Source: Actinomadura terrae (GTDB lineage Bacteria; Actinomycetota; Actinomycetes; Streptosporangiales; Streptosporangiaceae). From it: a DNA stretch of 64,000 nucleotides. Positions 40,442-48,329 of the stretch are shown piece after piece. The notes beneath the pieces were generated by a model. It ran no database searches, was not told the origin of the DNA, and saw only the letters and a program-made list of their open reading frames with translations. The translations under genes and the position numbers were made by a program. The DNA is taken from assembly GCF_022751215.1 (NCBI RefSeq), contig NZ_JAICDG010000001.1, forward strand, positions 930,001 through 994,000, written 5' to 3'. Numbering within the stretch: position 1 is the first letter of the stretch; each line of letters opens with the position of its first letter.

Positions 40442-40869
40442 CCGGACGGTCCCTGTGACTGGACGGCCGCCGCGGCCGGACGGGCCCGGTGACCGGAGCC
40501 GGTCACGGATAACCCCGGCCGCCGGGGCCGGGCCGGTCCAATGACCCGCGCCCCGCGGACGGGTCAAAATGCCGGTGAAGGTCATCTGCTTGCCAAAACC
40601 GGCTACCTTTTTCGTCTACTTTGCCGGATACTTGAGGAAAGTCGCGACGGCTGCGGCCGAGCCAGGGAGTCTGCGCGAACACCCGTGTGACCGCTGCCGG
40701 GACGGCGTTGGGGCGGAGCGCATGAGCGGTGTCAGGCTGGACGGGAACACGGTAGGGCGGCGGTCCGGGCAGAGCGCGGAATCCATTCCCGGCGCGGGAT
40801 TGCCGAAGGTGAATGACTCCCCGTTCCGCAAAGCGGAGCGCCGAGCGGAATTCCGCGGGGAGCCGTGAC
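40442..40869. other. Gap upstream of the TS-like gene
   Basis: 428 bases without a convincing gene. Bases 40561-40640 are the most A/T-rich stretch here, with a weak GCCGGT...ACCGGC hairpin (40571-40603) followed by a T-run, and probably hold the promoter. A 99-codon open frame (40569-40868) has no recognisable family and unusual composition, so it is left uncalled. Confidence 0.45.
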
Positions 40870-41508
40870 GTGGCGGCGGGACGGGAACACGACGTCCGGC
40901 GCTTCGAGACGTGCGGGCAGGCGTGGATCGGCGTGCTGCGGCACGTGTGGACGGCCGGCGTGGCCGGCATGGACGACTGCGGGCCCATCATCGAGGGCCC
41001 GCCGGTGCTCTTCGAGGTCGCCTCGCTGACCTGGGAGGACCCGCTGCTCCGCGAGCACGGGGACCGGGTGGGACTCGTCCGCCGGGCGCAGGAGCGCACC
41101 CGGCCGGACACTCGCGGCGTGGACCGGCCGGCGTTGCGCGGCCCGGGCGGCGCCGACCAACTCGCCTGGGTCGTGGACCTGCTGCGGGCCCGGCCGTGGA
41201 CGACGAGCGCGTGGATCTCGCTGGTGCTGCCCGGCGAGCCCGCCGAGGGCCCGCCGTGCCTGACCGCGCTGTCGTTCCGCATCCGCGACTACCGGCTGAT
41301 CATGACCGGGATGTTCCGCTCGCAGAACGTCTTCAAGGGCTATCTGACCTACATTCCGCTGCGCGCCGTGCAGCTCGGGGTCGCCGAGGAGCTGGGGCTC
41401 CCGTCCGGGCCGCTGCGGGTGTTCGTGGACGTCCCGCACGTCCGCGTCGCCGACGTCGAGCGCGTCGCGTCCGTGCTGACGGCGTTACCCGCCCCCAGTG
41501 CGGCATAG
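40870..41508 (+). CDS. Divergent thymidylate-synthase-fold protein
   Basis: A 212-residue protein whose C-terminal half aligns by eye with the core of thymidylate synthase. GPPC (Cys130) matches the nucleophile block PCH, MFRSQNVFKG (148-157) matches YQRSxDxFLG, and VFVDVPHVRVADVE stands where DxHxYxNH lies. The nucleophile, Arg150, Ser151 and Gly157 are kept; the Asp of RSxD is Asn153, and the pyrimidine-reading Asn is Tyr161. Folate-dependent alkylation of a nucleotide other than dUMP, or a non-catalytic role, is possible. The GTG follows GGGGAG. It stands alone and ends in a hairpin. It is too short and divergent to be the cell's TS. Confidence 0.65.
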   Translation: MAAGREHDVRRFETCGQAWIGVLRHVWTAGVAGMDDCGPIIEGPPVLFEVASLTWEDPLLREHGDRVGLVRRAQERTRPDTRGVDRPALRGPGGADQLAWVVDLLRARPWTTSAWISLVLPGEPAEGPPCLTALSFRIRDYRLIMTGMFRSQNVFKGYLTYIPLRAVQLGVAEELGLPSGPLRVFVDVPHVRVADVERVASVLTALPAPSAA

Positions 41509-41522
41509 ATCACCTGGGGTGT

Positions 41523-41552
41523 CCCTAGGGGAACCCTTGAGGGCCCCTAGGG
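41523..41552 (+). terminator. Terminator of the TS-like gene
   Basis: CCCTAGGGG (41523-41531) pairs with CCCCTAGGG (41544-41552); inside, CCC/GGG also pairs around TTGA, giving 12 bp with an AA bulge. Both arms contain CTAG, a rare tetramer in such genomes. Confidence 0.65.
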
Positions 41553-41704
41553 CGCCGGCGCTCGGGGACGGAGCGCCGGATTCGCCGGGCCACGCCCGGG
41601 ACCTGCGCCGGAGGCGGCGTCGGGGACAAATCGGTACCGCCCGGTCACGTCGCTATCACCCGTGGGACGCCCGGGGCGCCGCCGACGCGGCGTCCCGCGG
41701 GAGA

Positions 41705-41710
41705 TAGACT
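41705..41710 (+). promoter_or_regulatory. -10 box of serA
   Basis: TAGACT, which would give a leader of about 115 bases before the TTG start of serA. No convincing -35 box. Confidence 0.4.
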
Positions 41711-41833
41711 CGCCTGCGGGGGCGAGGGCACGACGAGGTGACTCGCGACTTCACCTGCACTCCGCACATCCACGCACCGGGCGCAGATCCCAACCCATCC
41801 GGCGCACCTCCGACTTCCGAAGGACTGTTCCCT

Positions 41834-43420
41834 TTGAGCAAGCCCGTCGTCCTCGTCGCAGAAGAGCTCTCCCCGGCCGGCATCGCCGTGCTGGAGTCCG
41901 ATTTCGAGGTCCGTCACGTCGACGGCAGCGACAAGGCGCTCCTGCTGCCCGCCGTCGCCGACGTCGACGCGCTGATCGTCCGCAGCGCGACCAAGGTCAC
42001 CGCCGAGGTCTTCAAGGCCGCCCGGCGGCTGCGGGTCGTCGCCCGCGCCGGCGTCGGCCTCGACAACGTCGACGTGGAGTCCGCCACCAAGGCCGGCGTC
42101 ATGGTCGTCAACGCCCCGACCTCCAACATCGTCACCGCCGCCGAGCACGCGATCGCGCTGCTGCTGGCCACCGCGCGGAACGTGCCACAGGGCCACGCCG
42201 CGCTCAAGCAGGGCGAGTGGAAGCGCTCCAAGTACACCGGCGTCGAGCTCCAGGGCAAGACCGTCGGCGTCCTCGGCCTCGGCCGCATCGGCGTGCTCGT
42301 CGCCCAGCGCCTCGCCGCCTTCGACATGAACGTGATCGCGTTCGACCCCTACGTGCAGGCCGCCCGCGCGGCGCAGCTCGGCGTCCGGCTCGTCACGCTG
42401 GAGGAGCTGCTCGCCGAGAGCGACTTCATCACCGTGCACCTGCCGAAGACCCCCGAGACCCTCGGCCTCATCGGCGACCGCGAGCTGCACCAGGTCAAGC
42501 CCAACGTACGGATCGTCAACGCCGCCCGGGGCGGGATCGTCGACGAGGAGGCGCTCGACCTCGCGCTCAAGGACGGCCGCGTCGCCGGCGCCGGCATCGA
42601 CGTGTTCAGCACCGAGCCGTGCACCGAGAGCCCGCTGTTCCACCACGACGCCGTCGTCGTCACCCCGCACCTCGGCGCCAGCACCCACGAGGCGCAGGAG
42701 AAGGCGGGCACGCAGGTCGCCCGGTCGGTGAAGCTGGCCCTGTCGGGCGAGTTCGTGCCGGACGCCGTGAACGTCCAGGGCGGCGCCGTCGCCGAGGACG
42801 TCAAGCCCGGCCTCCCGCTCGCCGAGAAGCTCGGCCGGATCTTCACCGCGCTCGCCGGCGGCGTCCCCGTCCGGCTGGACGTCGTCGTCCGCGGCGAGAT
42901 CGCCGAGCACGACGTCAAGGTGCTGGAGCTGGCCGCCCTCAAGGGCGTGTTCGTGGACGTGATCGAGGAGGCCGTGACCTTCGTCAACGCGCCCCTGCTG
43001 GCCCGCGACCGCGGTGTCGAGGTCACCCTCACCACCAGCGAGGACAGCCCCGACTGGCGCAACGTCGTGCAGGTGCGCGGCACGATGTCCGACGGCACCG
43101 TGGTCTCGGTGTCCGGCACGCTCACCGGCCCCAAGCACGCCGAGCGGATCATCGAGATCAACGGCTACAACATGGAGCTGGTCCCGACCGCGCACATGGC
43201 GTTCTTCTCCTACATCGACCGCCCCGGCATCGTCGGCGCCGTCGGCAAGCTGATTGGCGACGAGCAGGTCAACATCGCCGGCATGCAGGTCGGCCGCGAC
43301 GCCAAGGGCGGCCGCGCGCTGATCGCCCTCACCGTCGACTCCGCCATCGCCCCGAAGCTCGTCGACGCGATCTCCGCCGAGGTCGGCGCCGACATGGGCC
43401 GCCGCGTCGAGCTGAACTAG
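41834..43420 (+). CDS. serA: D-3-phosphoglycerate dehydrogenase
   Basis: A 528-residue long-form PGDH, first step of serine synthesis from 3-phosphoglycerate with NAD+. Substrate/NAD domain: VRSATKV, RAGVGLDNVDVESATKAGVMVVNAPTSN, VGVLGLGRIGVLVAQRL, NAARGGIVDEEAL and TPHLGAST with the catalytic His. The intervening (ASB) domain and a C-terminal ACT domain (AFFSYIDRPGIVGAVGKLIGDEQVNIAGMQVGRD) are present as in mycobacterial SerA. TTG 41834 is chosen because homologues begin there and GAAGGA precedes it; an in-frame ATG at 41738 would add 32 unrelated residues. Confidence 0.95.
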   Translation: MSKPVVLVAEELSPAGIAVLESDFEVRHVDGSDKALLLPAVADVDALIVRSATKVTAEVFKAARRLRVVARAGVGLDNVDVESATKAGVMVVNAPTSNIVTAAEHAIALLLATARNVPQGHAALKQGEWKRSKYTGVELQGKTVGVLGLGRIGVLVAQRLAAFDMNVIAFDPYVQAARAAQLGVRLVTLEELLAESDFITVHLPKTPETLGLIGDRELHQVKPNVRIVNAARGGIVDEEALDLALKDGRVAGAGIDVFSTEPCTESPLFHHDAVVVTPHLGASTHEAQEKAGTQVARSVKLALSGEFVPDAVNVQGGAVAEDVKPGLPLAEKLGRIFTALAGGVPVRLDVVVRGEIAEHDVKVLELAALKGVFVDVIEEAVTFVNAPLLARDRGVEVTLTTSEDSPDWRNVVQVRGTMSDGTVVSVSGTLTGPKHAERIIEINGYNMELVPTAHMAFFSYIDRPGIVGAVGKLIGDEQVNIAGMQVGRDAKGGRALIALTVDSAIAPKLVDAISAEVGADMGRRVELN

Positions 43421-43433
43421 CCGGATTCGTTCG

Positions 43434-43467
43434 GGATCGGCCAAGGGGACCCCTCCTTGGCCGATCC
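43434..43467 (+). terminator. Terminator of serA
   Basis: A perfect 13-bp stem, GGATCGGCCAAGG (43434-43446) and CCTTGGCCGATCC (43455-43467). Confidence 0.8.
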
Positions 43468-43513
43468 AGTGGACGCCGGCCGTCTCAGATCGTGGGATTT
43501 TTCGCCACGGGTC

Positions 43514-43542
43514 GGGACAGAGCCCGCGATCGCGGGTAGCGT
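43514..43542 (+). promoter_or_regulatory. Candidate promoter of the third leader-peptide cassette
   Basis: GGGACA (43514-43519), 17 bases, TAGCGT (43537-43542), ten bases before the leader ATG. It lies after the serA terminator, so the cassette is an independent unit. Confidence 0.45.
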
Positions 43543-43552
43543 GGCGTTAGTC

Positions 43553-43597
43553 ATGCGGCGCTTCGTGGTAATCCTTCGCTGCCGCAGCGGGGCCTGA
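43553..43597 (+). CDS. Orphan leader peptide with Val-Val-Ile-Leu run
   Basis: A 14-codon ORF, MRRFVVILRCRSGA, starting ten bases after a -10 box. As in the ilvB and cimA leaders, a run of branched-chain codons (43565-43576) ends about five bases before the first arm of a perfect 10-bp stem, here CCGCAGCGGG (43582-43591) with CCCGCTGCGG (43615-43624), and the stop codon lies four bases past that arm. A competing stem, GGCCTG (43591-43596) with CAGGCC (43605-43610), is also present. No T-run terminator follows. Downstream is a 36-codon ORF rather than an enzyme gene. Confidence 0.65.
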   Translation: MRRFVVILRCRSGA

Positions 43598-43624
43598 TCA
43601 TCGGCAGGCCGGCACCCGCTGCGG
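43582..43624 (+). promoter_or_regulatory. Attenuator-like stem of the orphan leader
   Basis: Perfect 10-bp stem (arms 43582-43591 and 43615-43624) overlapping the end of the leader ORF, plus the competing 6-bp stem 43591-43610. The placement relative to the leader stop matches the ilvB and cimA attenuators. Confidence 0.6.
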
Positions 43625-43731
43625 AGGTTTCGCCTGGCCGTGAGTCCGATCCCTCGCCGGACCGTGCGATCCACGGGTCTCACCGGCGGCCACCGCGGCA
43701 CACCAGACCAGCGAATCGGAGCGAACCTGAG

Positions 43732-43842
43732 ATGAACGACGTCACGATGAACGCGCCCGCCGACGACGAGCGGGAGGAGGCGGCCCGCGCGTTGCAGACC
43801 GCCCTGGACCGCCGCGACAACGGCGGCCACCCGTCCCGATAG
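43732..43842 (+). CDS. 36-residue acidic small protein
   Basis: A short ORF starting MNDVTMNAPADDEREEAARA and ending in a basic tail (DRRDNGGHPSR). GGAG lies about ten bases upstream. The middle (about residues 11-27) could form one amphipathic helix; there is no signal peptide. It is the only ORF between the orphan leader and a 17-bp terminator, which argues that it is the product of that transcript. No family recognised; too short for function prediction. Confidence 0.5.
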   Translation: MNDVTMNAPADDEREEAARALQTALDRRDNGGHPSR

Positions 43843-43852
43843 GCGTTTCGCC

Positions 43853-43889
43853 GACCAGGGACCGCCCCCGTCGGGGGCGGTCCCTGGTC
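43853..43889 (+). terminator. 17-bp terminator of the small-protein cassette
   Basis: GACCAGGGACCGCCCCC (43853-43869), three bases, GGGGGCGGTCCCTGGTC (43873-43889), perfect. Confidence 0.85.
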
Positions 43890-43905
43890 GCGTTAGTGTG
43901 GGCGG

Positions 43906-44610
43906 ATGCCCCTCGACGACGCGGCCGAGGCCGATCCCGCCGAGGTCGTGGACGCGTTGCGCGCGGTCGCGCGGCTCGGCCCCTTCTTCGAGATCCGCAC
44001 CGATCCCGCCGAGGAGGCCGACCCGACCTGGCGGCCGTTCCCCGAACGGGACCGCGACCGGCTGATCGGGCTGACCGACCTGTACGCCGAGCGGCTCGGC
44101 ACCACCGAGCGGCGGGTGGCCGCGTCGATCCTGTTCCAGGGGCTCGCGTCGCGACTGTGGTCGCCGGCGGTCGCGGCGGCGGCGCGCGGCGTCGTCCCCG
44201 ACCTGTCCGGGCTGCACTGGCGGTGGGCGCCCGGCGCGCCCGTCGCGCTCTGGCTCGCCCGCCCGGCGGGATGGCGGCCCGGCGGCACCGGCCAGGCCGC
44301 CGGCATCCTCACCCGATTGGTCGTGGACGGGCAGCTCAGGCCCCTGCGCGAGACCATGCTGACGTTCACCGGCCTCGCCGACGGCCTGCTGTGGGGCAAC
44401 GCGGCGTCCGCGCTCGCCGGCAGCCTCAACGTCGGGCCGTCCACGCCGGAGCGCACCGCCCTCGTCCGGGAACTGCTCACCCGGGAGCCGCTGGCGGGCA
44501 CGGGGGAGTTCGGGACGGACGGCTTCGTCCGGCGCAGCTGCTGCCTGTTCTACCGGGTGCCGCCCGGCGGCGGGATGTGCGGGGACTGCGCGCTGCTGCC
44601 CCGCCGCTGA
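43906..44610 (+). CDS. FhuF-like (2Fe-2S) protein, putative siderophore-iron reductase
   Basis: A 234-residue protein whose C-terminus carries CC-x11-C-x2-C (Cys212, 213, 225, 228), the cluster motif of FhuF-type ferric-siderophore reductases (spacing one longer than I recall for FhuF). The preceding part has the Trp-rich helical style of this family (YAERLGTTERRVAASILFQGLASRLW). Such proteins release iron from imported siderophores by reduction. TAGTGT six bases before the ATG suggests a leaderless transcript of its own. No siderophore genes are nearby. Confidence 0.8.
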   Translation: MPLDDAAEADPAEVVDALRAVARLGPFFEIRTDPAEEADPTWRPFPERDRDRLIGLTDLYAERLGTTERRVAASILFQGLASRLWSPAVAAAARGVVPDLSGLHWRWAPGAPVALWLARPAGWRPGGTGQAAGILTRLVVDGQLRPLRETMLTFTGLADGLLWGNAASALAGSLNVGPSTPERTALVRELLTREPLAGTGEFGTDGFVRRSCCLFYRVPPGGGMCGDCALLPRR

Positions 44611-44638
44611 CGCGACGGGGCAGCGACATACGGCGGGA

Positions 44639-45379
44639 TCAGGCGTTCGCGGGGACCGCGGCGCGGGACGGATGCCGGGCGAACGCGCGCTCGGTGAGGT
44701 AGCCGAACAGCAGCCCGATCGTCGCCCACAGGACGAGCTGGACGCCGAGCGAGGCGATCCGGAAGTCCCACAGGACGGTGGCCGGGAAGTGCTCGGGGAT
44801 CGCGTCCGGCTCGGGCGTGATCCGGTAGACGACGGCGATCACCACGGCGAACCCGGCCGTGGACGCGGTGACGGCGTTCCAGACGCCGAGCCGGGGCACC
44901 AGCCGGCGGCACACGATCACCGCCGCCGTGGTGGCGAGCAGGCCGAGCGCGACCATGCAGAAGTACAGCGCGGTCCGGCTGCCGATCGTGCCGGGGTTGC
45001 CGACCGCCGGCGGCATCGCCGGGTACTTCAGGAACGGGACGAGCTCGACCGCCACGAACCCGGCGAGGGCGACCAGCGCGGCGGTGGCGCGCGCGCCGAG
45101 CCGTCCGAGCCGCCCGTAGGCGAACGCGAAGGCGATCGAGAACAGCCCGCCCAATGCCACCCCGTAGACGGCCATCGCCGTGATCAGCCCGGCGGTCTTC
45201 TGGACGCCCCGGCTCACGACCTCGGGTTCGTGGCCCTCGTGCGCGGCGTGCGCCTTCGCCTCCTCGAACGCGATGGCGTGGCCGACCTGAGGCTCGCCGT
45301 AGAGCCAGGCGATGAGCAGCGCGGCGCCGGCCGCGGCGATTCCGACGAGCATGCCGCGGACCAGCAGGGATCTCATCAT
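44639..45379 (-). CDS. cbtA: Cobalt transporter subunit CbtA
   Basis: A 246-residue membrane protein with six or so helices. The N-terminus LLVRGMLVGIAAAGAALLIAWLYGEPQVGHAIAFEEA, followed by a His-rich loop (HAAHEGHEPEVVSRGVQKTAGL), is the CbtA signature. With CbtB it forms a putative cobalt uptake system for B12 synthesis. ATG 45379 or 45376. It follows cbtB by ten bases, and the pair is under a cobalamin riboswitch. Confidence 0.88.
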   Translation of the reverse strand: MMRSLLVRGMLVGIAAAGAALLIAWLYGEPQVGHAIAFEEAKAHAAHEGHEPEVVSRGVQKTAGLITAMAVYGVALGGLFSIAFAFAYGRLGRLGARATAALVALAGFVAVELVPFLKYPAMPPAVGNPGTIGSRTALYFCMVALGLLATTAAVIVCRRLVPRLGVWNAVTASTAGFAVVIAVVYRITPEPDAIPEHFPATVLWDFRIASLGVQLVLWATIGLLFGYLTERAFARHPSRAAVPANA

Positions 45380-45389
45380 GCGCGGCGGC

Positions 45390-45617
45390 TCAGTGGCAGG
45401 GGAAGCCGAGCAGGTGCCGGCCGTCGTGGGTGAACTCGTGCACCCACGTCCCGCCGAACAGGGAGGTCGCGCCCTGCTCCGCGCCGACGAAGTAGATCAG
45501 GACGACGCCCAGCACGGCGGCGAGCACCGCCCAGGGCAGGATCTCGCGGACGGGGACGCGCAGCGGAAGCGGCGCGGGGCGCGCCGGGCTCGCGGACGGG
45601 ACGGCTGGCTGGGCCAT
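45390..45617 (-). CDS. cbtB: Cobalt transporter subunit CbtB
   Basis: A 75-residue single-helix protein (EILPWAVLAAVLGVVLIYFVG) ending in HEFTHDGRHLLGFPCH, the His-rich tail typical of CbtB and probably a metal ligand. ATG 45617 has GAGGAG about nine bases upstream. First gene after the riboswitch. Confidence 0.9.
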   Translation of the reverse strand: MAQPAVPSASPARPAPLPLRVPVREILPWAVLAAVLGVVLIYFVGAEQGATSLFGGTWVHEFTHDGRHLLGFPCH

Positions 45618-45659
45618 GTCGGGTCTCCTCACGGGGTTCACTCGCCCCGGTAGCGGGAG

Positions 45660-45820
45660 GACGACGGGTCAGTGTCCTGACTCCCAGATCGCCGTCTCCC
45701 TCCGACCTTCCAGCCGCGCGGGCGGCCGTGGTCGTGAAGCGGGGGAGACTCCCTGGTCACAGTGGCGGGACCGTCCTGGAATCGCACCAGGTTCCTGCGC
45801 ACCGTCGCCTCGAATCTTTA
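45660..45820 (-). promoter_or_regulatory. Cobalamin (B12) riboswitch
   Basis: Read on the minus strand, the leader of cbtB contains AGGAACCTGGTGCGATTCC, then the B12 box GCCACTGTGA (45757-45766), then GGGAGT and CAGGACACTGACC (about 45669-45683): the conserved order of the cobalamin aptamer. It should switch off cbtBA when adenosylcobalamin is high. Limits are approximate. Confidence 0.85.
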
Positions 45821-45937
45821 CTTGTCGGACTGAGCGTCCCCTTTTGTGGCACGGTGCGTCAAGTCGCCGGGAGATCGGGGTCTTCCCCGTTCATCCCGAG
45901 ATGTGAGATGGAAGCCCAATCACTGAGACGTTTGCAG

Positions 45938-45943
45938 TAGAGT
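45938..45943 (+). promoter_or_regulatory. -10 box of leuB (leaderless)
   Basis: TAGAGT seven bases before ATG 45951. A TGAGAC half-site (45923-45928) lies in the -35/-10 spacer and a TGAGAT at 45904-45909. Confidence 0.5.
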
Positions 45944-45950
45944 GCGCGCC

Positions 45951-47006
45951 ATGGCTTCCCGCAGCATTCGTCTGGCCGTCATCCCCGGTGACGGGATCGG
46001 CCCCGAGGTGGTCGCCGAGGGGCTGAAGGTCCTCGACGCGGTCGCCCCGTCCAGCGATCTGAAGTTCGAGCGGACCTCCTACGACCTCGGCGCCGCGCGC
46101 TGGCACCGGACGGGCGAGACGCTGCCCGACTCCGTGCTCGCGGAGCTGCGCGACCACGAGGTCATCCTGCTCGGCGCCGTCGGCGACCCGAGCGTGCCGA
46201 GCGGGACGCTGGAGCGCGGGCTGCTGCTGCGGGCCCGGTTCGAGCTCGACCACTACGTCAACCTCCGCCCGGTGAAGCTGTTCCCGGGCGTCGCGACGCC
46301 GCTGGCGGGCGTCACGCCGGACGACATCGACATGGTCGTCGTCCGTGAGGGCACCGAGGGCCCCTACACCGGGGTCGGCGGCGTCCTGCGCAAGGGCACC
46401 GCGCACGAGGTCGCGACGCAGGAGAGCGTCAACACCGCCCACGGGGTCGAGCGCGTGATCCGCTACGCCTTCGAGGTCGCCGCGTCCCGGCCGCGGCGCA
46501 GGCTCACGCTCGTCCACAAGGACAACGTCCTCACGTTCGCGGGCGATCTCTACCAGCGCGTCCTGGCGCGCGTGGCGGAGGAGTACCCGCAGGTCAGCAC
46601 CGACTACTGTCATGTCGACGCGGCCACCATGTTCTTCGTCAGCCAGCCGGCGCGCTACGACGTGATCGTCACCGACAACCTGTTCGGCGACATCATCACC
46701 GACCTCGGCGCGGCGATCGCGGGGGGCATCGGGCTCGCCGCGTCCGGCAACGTCAACCCGGCCGGCACCGCGCCGTCGATGTTCGAGCCCGTGCACGGCA
46801 GCGCGCCCGACATCGCGGGGCAGGGCAAGGCCGACCCGACCGCCACGATCCTGTCCGTCGCGATGCTGCTCGACCACGTCGGCGCGGCCGAGGCGGCCCG
46901 CCGCGTCGAGGAGGCCGTCTCCGCCGACCTCGCCGGGCGCGGCGCGCCGGGCGCGCGCTCGACGGCCGAGATCGGCGACGCCATCGCCGGGCGAGTATCT
47001 GGCTAG
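45951..47006 (+). CDS. leuB: 3-isopropylmalate dehydrogenase
   Basis: A 351-residue enzyme that oxidises and decarboxylates 3-isopropylmalate with NAD+ in leucine synthesis. [62 protein letters not shown] and [26 protein letters not shown] are the family blocks. ATG 45951 is preferred over GTG 45942 because of the TAGAGT box. A 12-bp hairpin follows, then ilvE. Confidence 0.95.
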   Translation: MASRSIRLAVIPGDGIGPEVVAEGLKVLDAVAPSSDLKFERTSYDLGAARWHRTGETLPDSVLAELRDHEVILLGAVGDPSVPSGTLERGLLLRARFELDHYVNLRPVKLFPGVATPLAGVTPDDIDMVVVREGTEGPYTGVGGVLRKGTAHEVATQESVNTAHGVERVIRYAFEVAASRPRRRLTLVHKDNVLTFAGDLYQRVLARVAEEYPQVSTDYCHVDAATMFFVSQPARYDVIVTDNLFGDIITDLGAAIAGGIGLAASGNVNPAGTAPSMFEPVHGSAPDIAGQGKADPTATILSVAMLLDHVGAAEAARRVEEAVSADLAGRGAPGARSTAEIGDAIAGRVSG

Positions 47007-47035
47007 GGCGCGCCTCCCCGGCTGATCAGGGACAC

Positions 47036-47063
47036 TCCGGGCGCGCCTCGCGGCGCGTCCGGA
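47036..47063 (+). terminator. Terminator of leuB
   Basis: TCCGGGCGCGCC (47036-47047), TCGC, GGCGCGTCCGGA (47052-47063): 12 bp with one G-T pair, followed by TTT. Confidence 0.7.
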
Positions 47064-47175
47064 TTTCGGCGTGCCGCGTGCGAAGGAGTAGATCTAGACG
47101 AAGTACGACAATAAGGATTAGAGACGTCGTTGCGGCAACGGGGCCGCACCGGCGATCCGCGAGAGGACAACCGCG

Positions 47176-48279
47176 ATGAGCGACACCCTGGACTTCGAGA
47201 TCACGCTCACCGAGAGCCCTGCCACGGCGGCGGAGCGGGCAGGCGTCCTGGCCGACCCGGGCTTCGGCCGGCACTTCACCGATCACATGATCACCATCCG
47301 GTACTCCGCGGACCGGGGCTGGTACGACGCGCGCCTTCGACCCTACGGGCCGATCCCGATGGACCCGGCCAGCCACGTCTTCCACTACGCGCAGGAGCTG
47401 TTCGAGGGCCTCAAGGCCTACAAGCAGCCGGACGGCTCGATCGTCACCTTCCGCCCGTACATGAACGCCGCGCGGATGAACCGGTCGGCGCACCGGATGG
47501 CGATGCCGGAGATCCCCGAGGAACTGTTCGTGCGGGCGGTCGAGCTGCTGGTGAGCACCGACAAGGCGTGGGTGCCCGACACCTCGGGGCACAGCCTCTA
47601 CATCCGGCCCAACATGTTCGCCACGACGCCCACGCTCGGCGTGAACAGCCCGGCGAGCGACTACCTGTTCACGATCATCGCGTCCCCGTCCGGCCTGTAC
47701 TACCCGCGCGGCGTCACGCCGGTCTCGGTGTGGCTGTCGCAGGACTACACGCGCGCGGCGCCCGGCGGCACCGGCGAGGCCAAGACCGGCGGCAACTACG
47801 CGGCGTCCTTCGCGGGCCAGGCCCAGGCCGTCGAGCACGGCTGCGACCAGGTCGTCTGGCTCGACGCGGTGGAGCACCGCTGGGTCGAGGAGGTCGGCTC
47901 GATGAACCTCATGTTCGTCTACGGCTCCGGCTCGAACGCCCGGCTGCTCACGCCCGCGCTCACCGGCACGCTCCTCGCCGGGATCACCCGCGACTCCATG
48001 CTGCGACTCGCCCCCGGGCTCGGCATCCCGGCCGAGGAGGGCAAGATCAACGTGGACGAGTGGGAGGCGGGCTGCGCGTCCGGCGAGATCACCGAGGTCT
48101 TCGGCTGCGGCACCGCCGCGATCATCAGCCCGGTCGGGCACGTCAAGGGCGCCGACCGGGAGTGGCGGATCGGCGACGGCGAGCCGGGGGAGGTGTCGAT
48201 GCGGCTGCGCGAGGAGCTGATCGGCATCCAGTACGGCACCCGTCCCGACCCCTACGGCTGGGTCCACAAGATCGCCTGA
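47176..48279 (+). CDS. ilvE: Branched-chain amino acid aminotransferase
   Basis: A 367-residue fold-type IV PLP aminotransferase for the last step of Leu, Ile and Val synthesis. HYAQELFEGLKAYKQPDG, RPYMNAARMNRSAHRM, the PLP lysine in GEAKTGGNYAAS, and ITEVFGCGTAAIISPVG are diagnostic. The ATG follows AGAGGA. A 140-base leader separates it from the leuB terminator. Confidence 0.95.
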   Translation: MSDTLDFEITLTESPATAAERAGVLADPGFGRHFTDHMITIRYSADRGWYDARLRPYGPIPMDPASHVFHYAQELFEGLKAYKQPDGSIVTFRPYMNAARMNRSAHRMAMPEIPEELFVRAVELLVSTDKAWVPDTSGHSLYIRPNMFATTPTLGVNSPASDYLFTIIASPSGLYYPRGVTPVSVWLSQDYTRAAPGGTGEAKTGGNYAASFAGQAQAVEHGCDQVVWLDAVEHRWVEEVGSMNLMFVYGSGSNARLLTPALTGTLLAGITRDSMLRLAPGLGIPAEEGKINVDEWEAGCASGEITEVFGCGTAAIISPVGHVKGADREWRIGDGEPGEVSMRLREELIGIQYGTRPDPYGWVHKIA

Positions 48280-48288
48280 ACCGCTGGT

Positions 48289-48329
48289 GGACGCACATTC
48301 GTCTCGACAGGTGAGACGGATGTGCGTCC
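48289..48329 (+). terminator. 17-bp hairpin after ilvE
   Basis: GGACGCACATTCGTCTC (48289-48305), seven bases, GAGACGGATGTGCGTCC (48313-48329): 16 of 17 positions pair. It is most simply the ilvE terminator, but it ends 31 bases before the cimA leader ATG and covers the expected -35 region, so it could also be an operator. Confidence 0.65.

Larger units (their letters stand above)
41509..41833. other. Gap between the TS-like gene and serA
   Basis: 325 bases: a CTAG-containing terminator (41523-41552), then a TAGACT -10 box (41705-41710) for serA. No gene seen. Confidence 0.5.

Noticed and set aside
40569..40868. 99-codon open frame upstream of the TS-like gene
   Set aside because: No family similarity, poor ribosome site and composition unlike neighbours; a real small gene cannot be excluded but is not supported.
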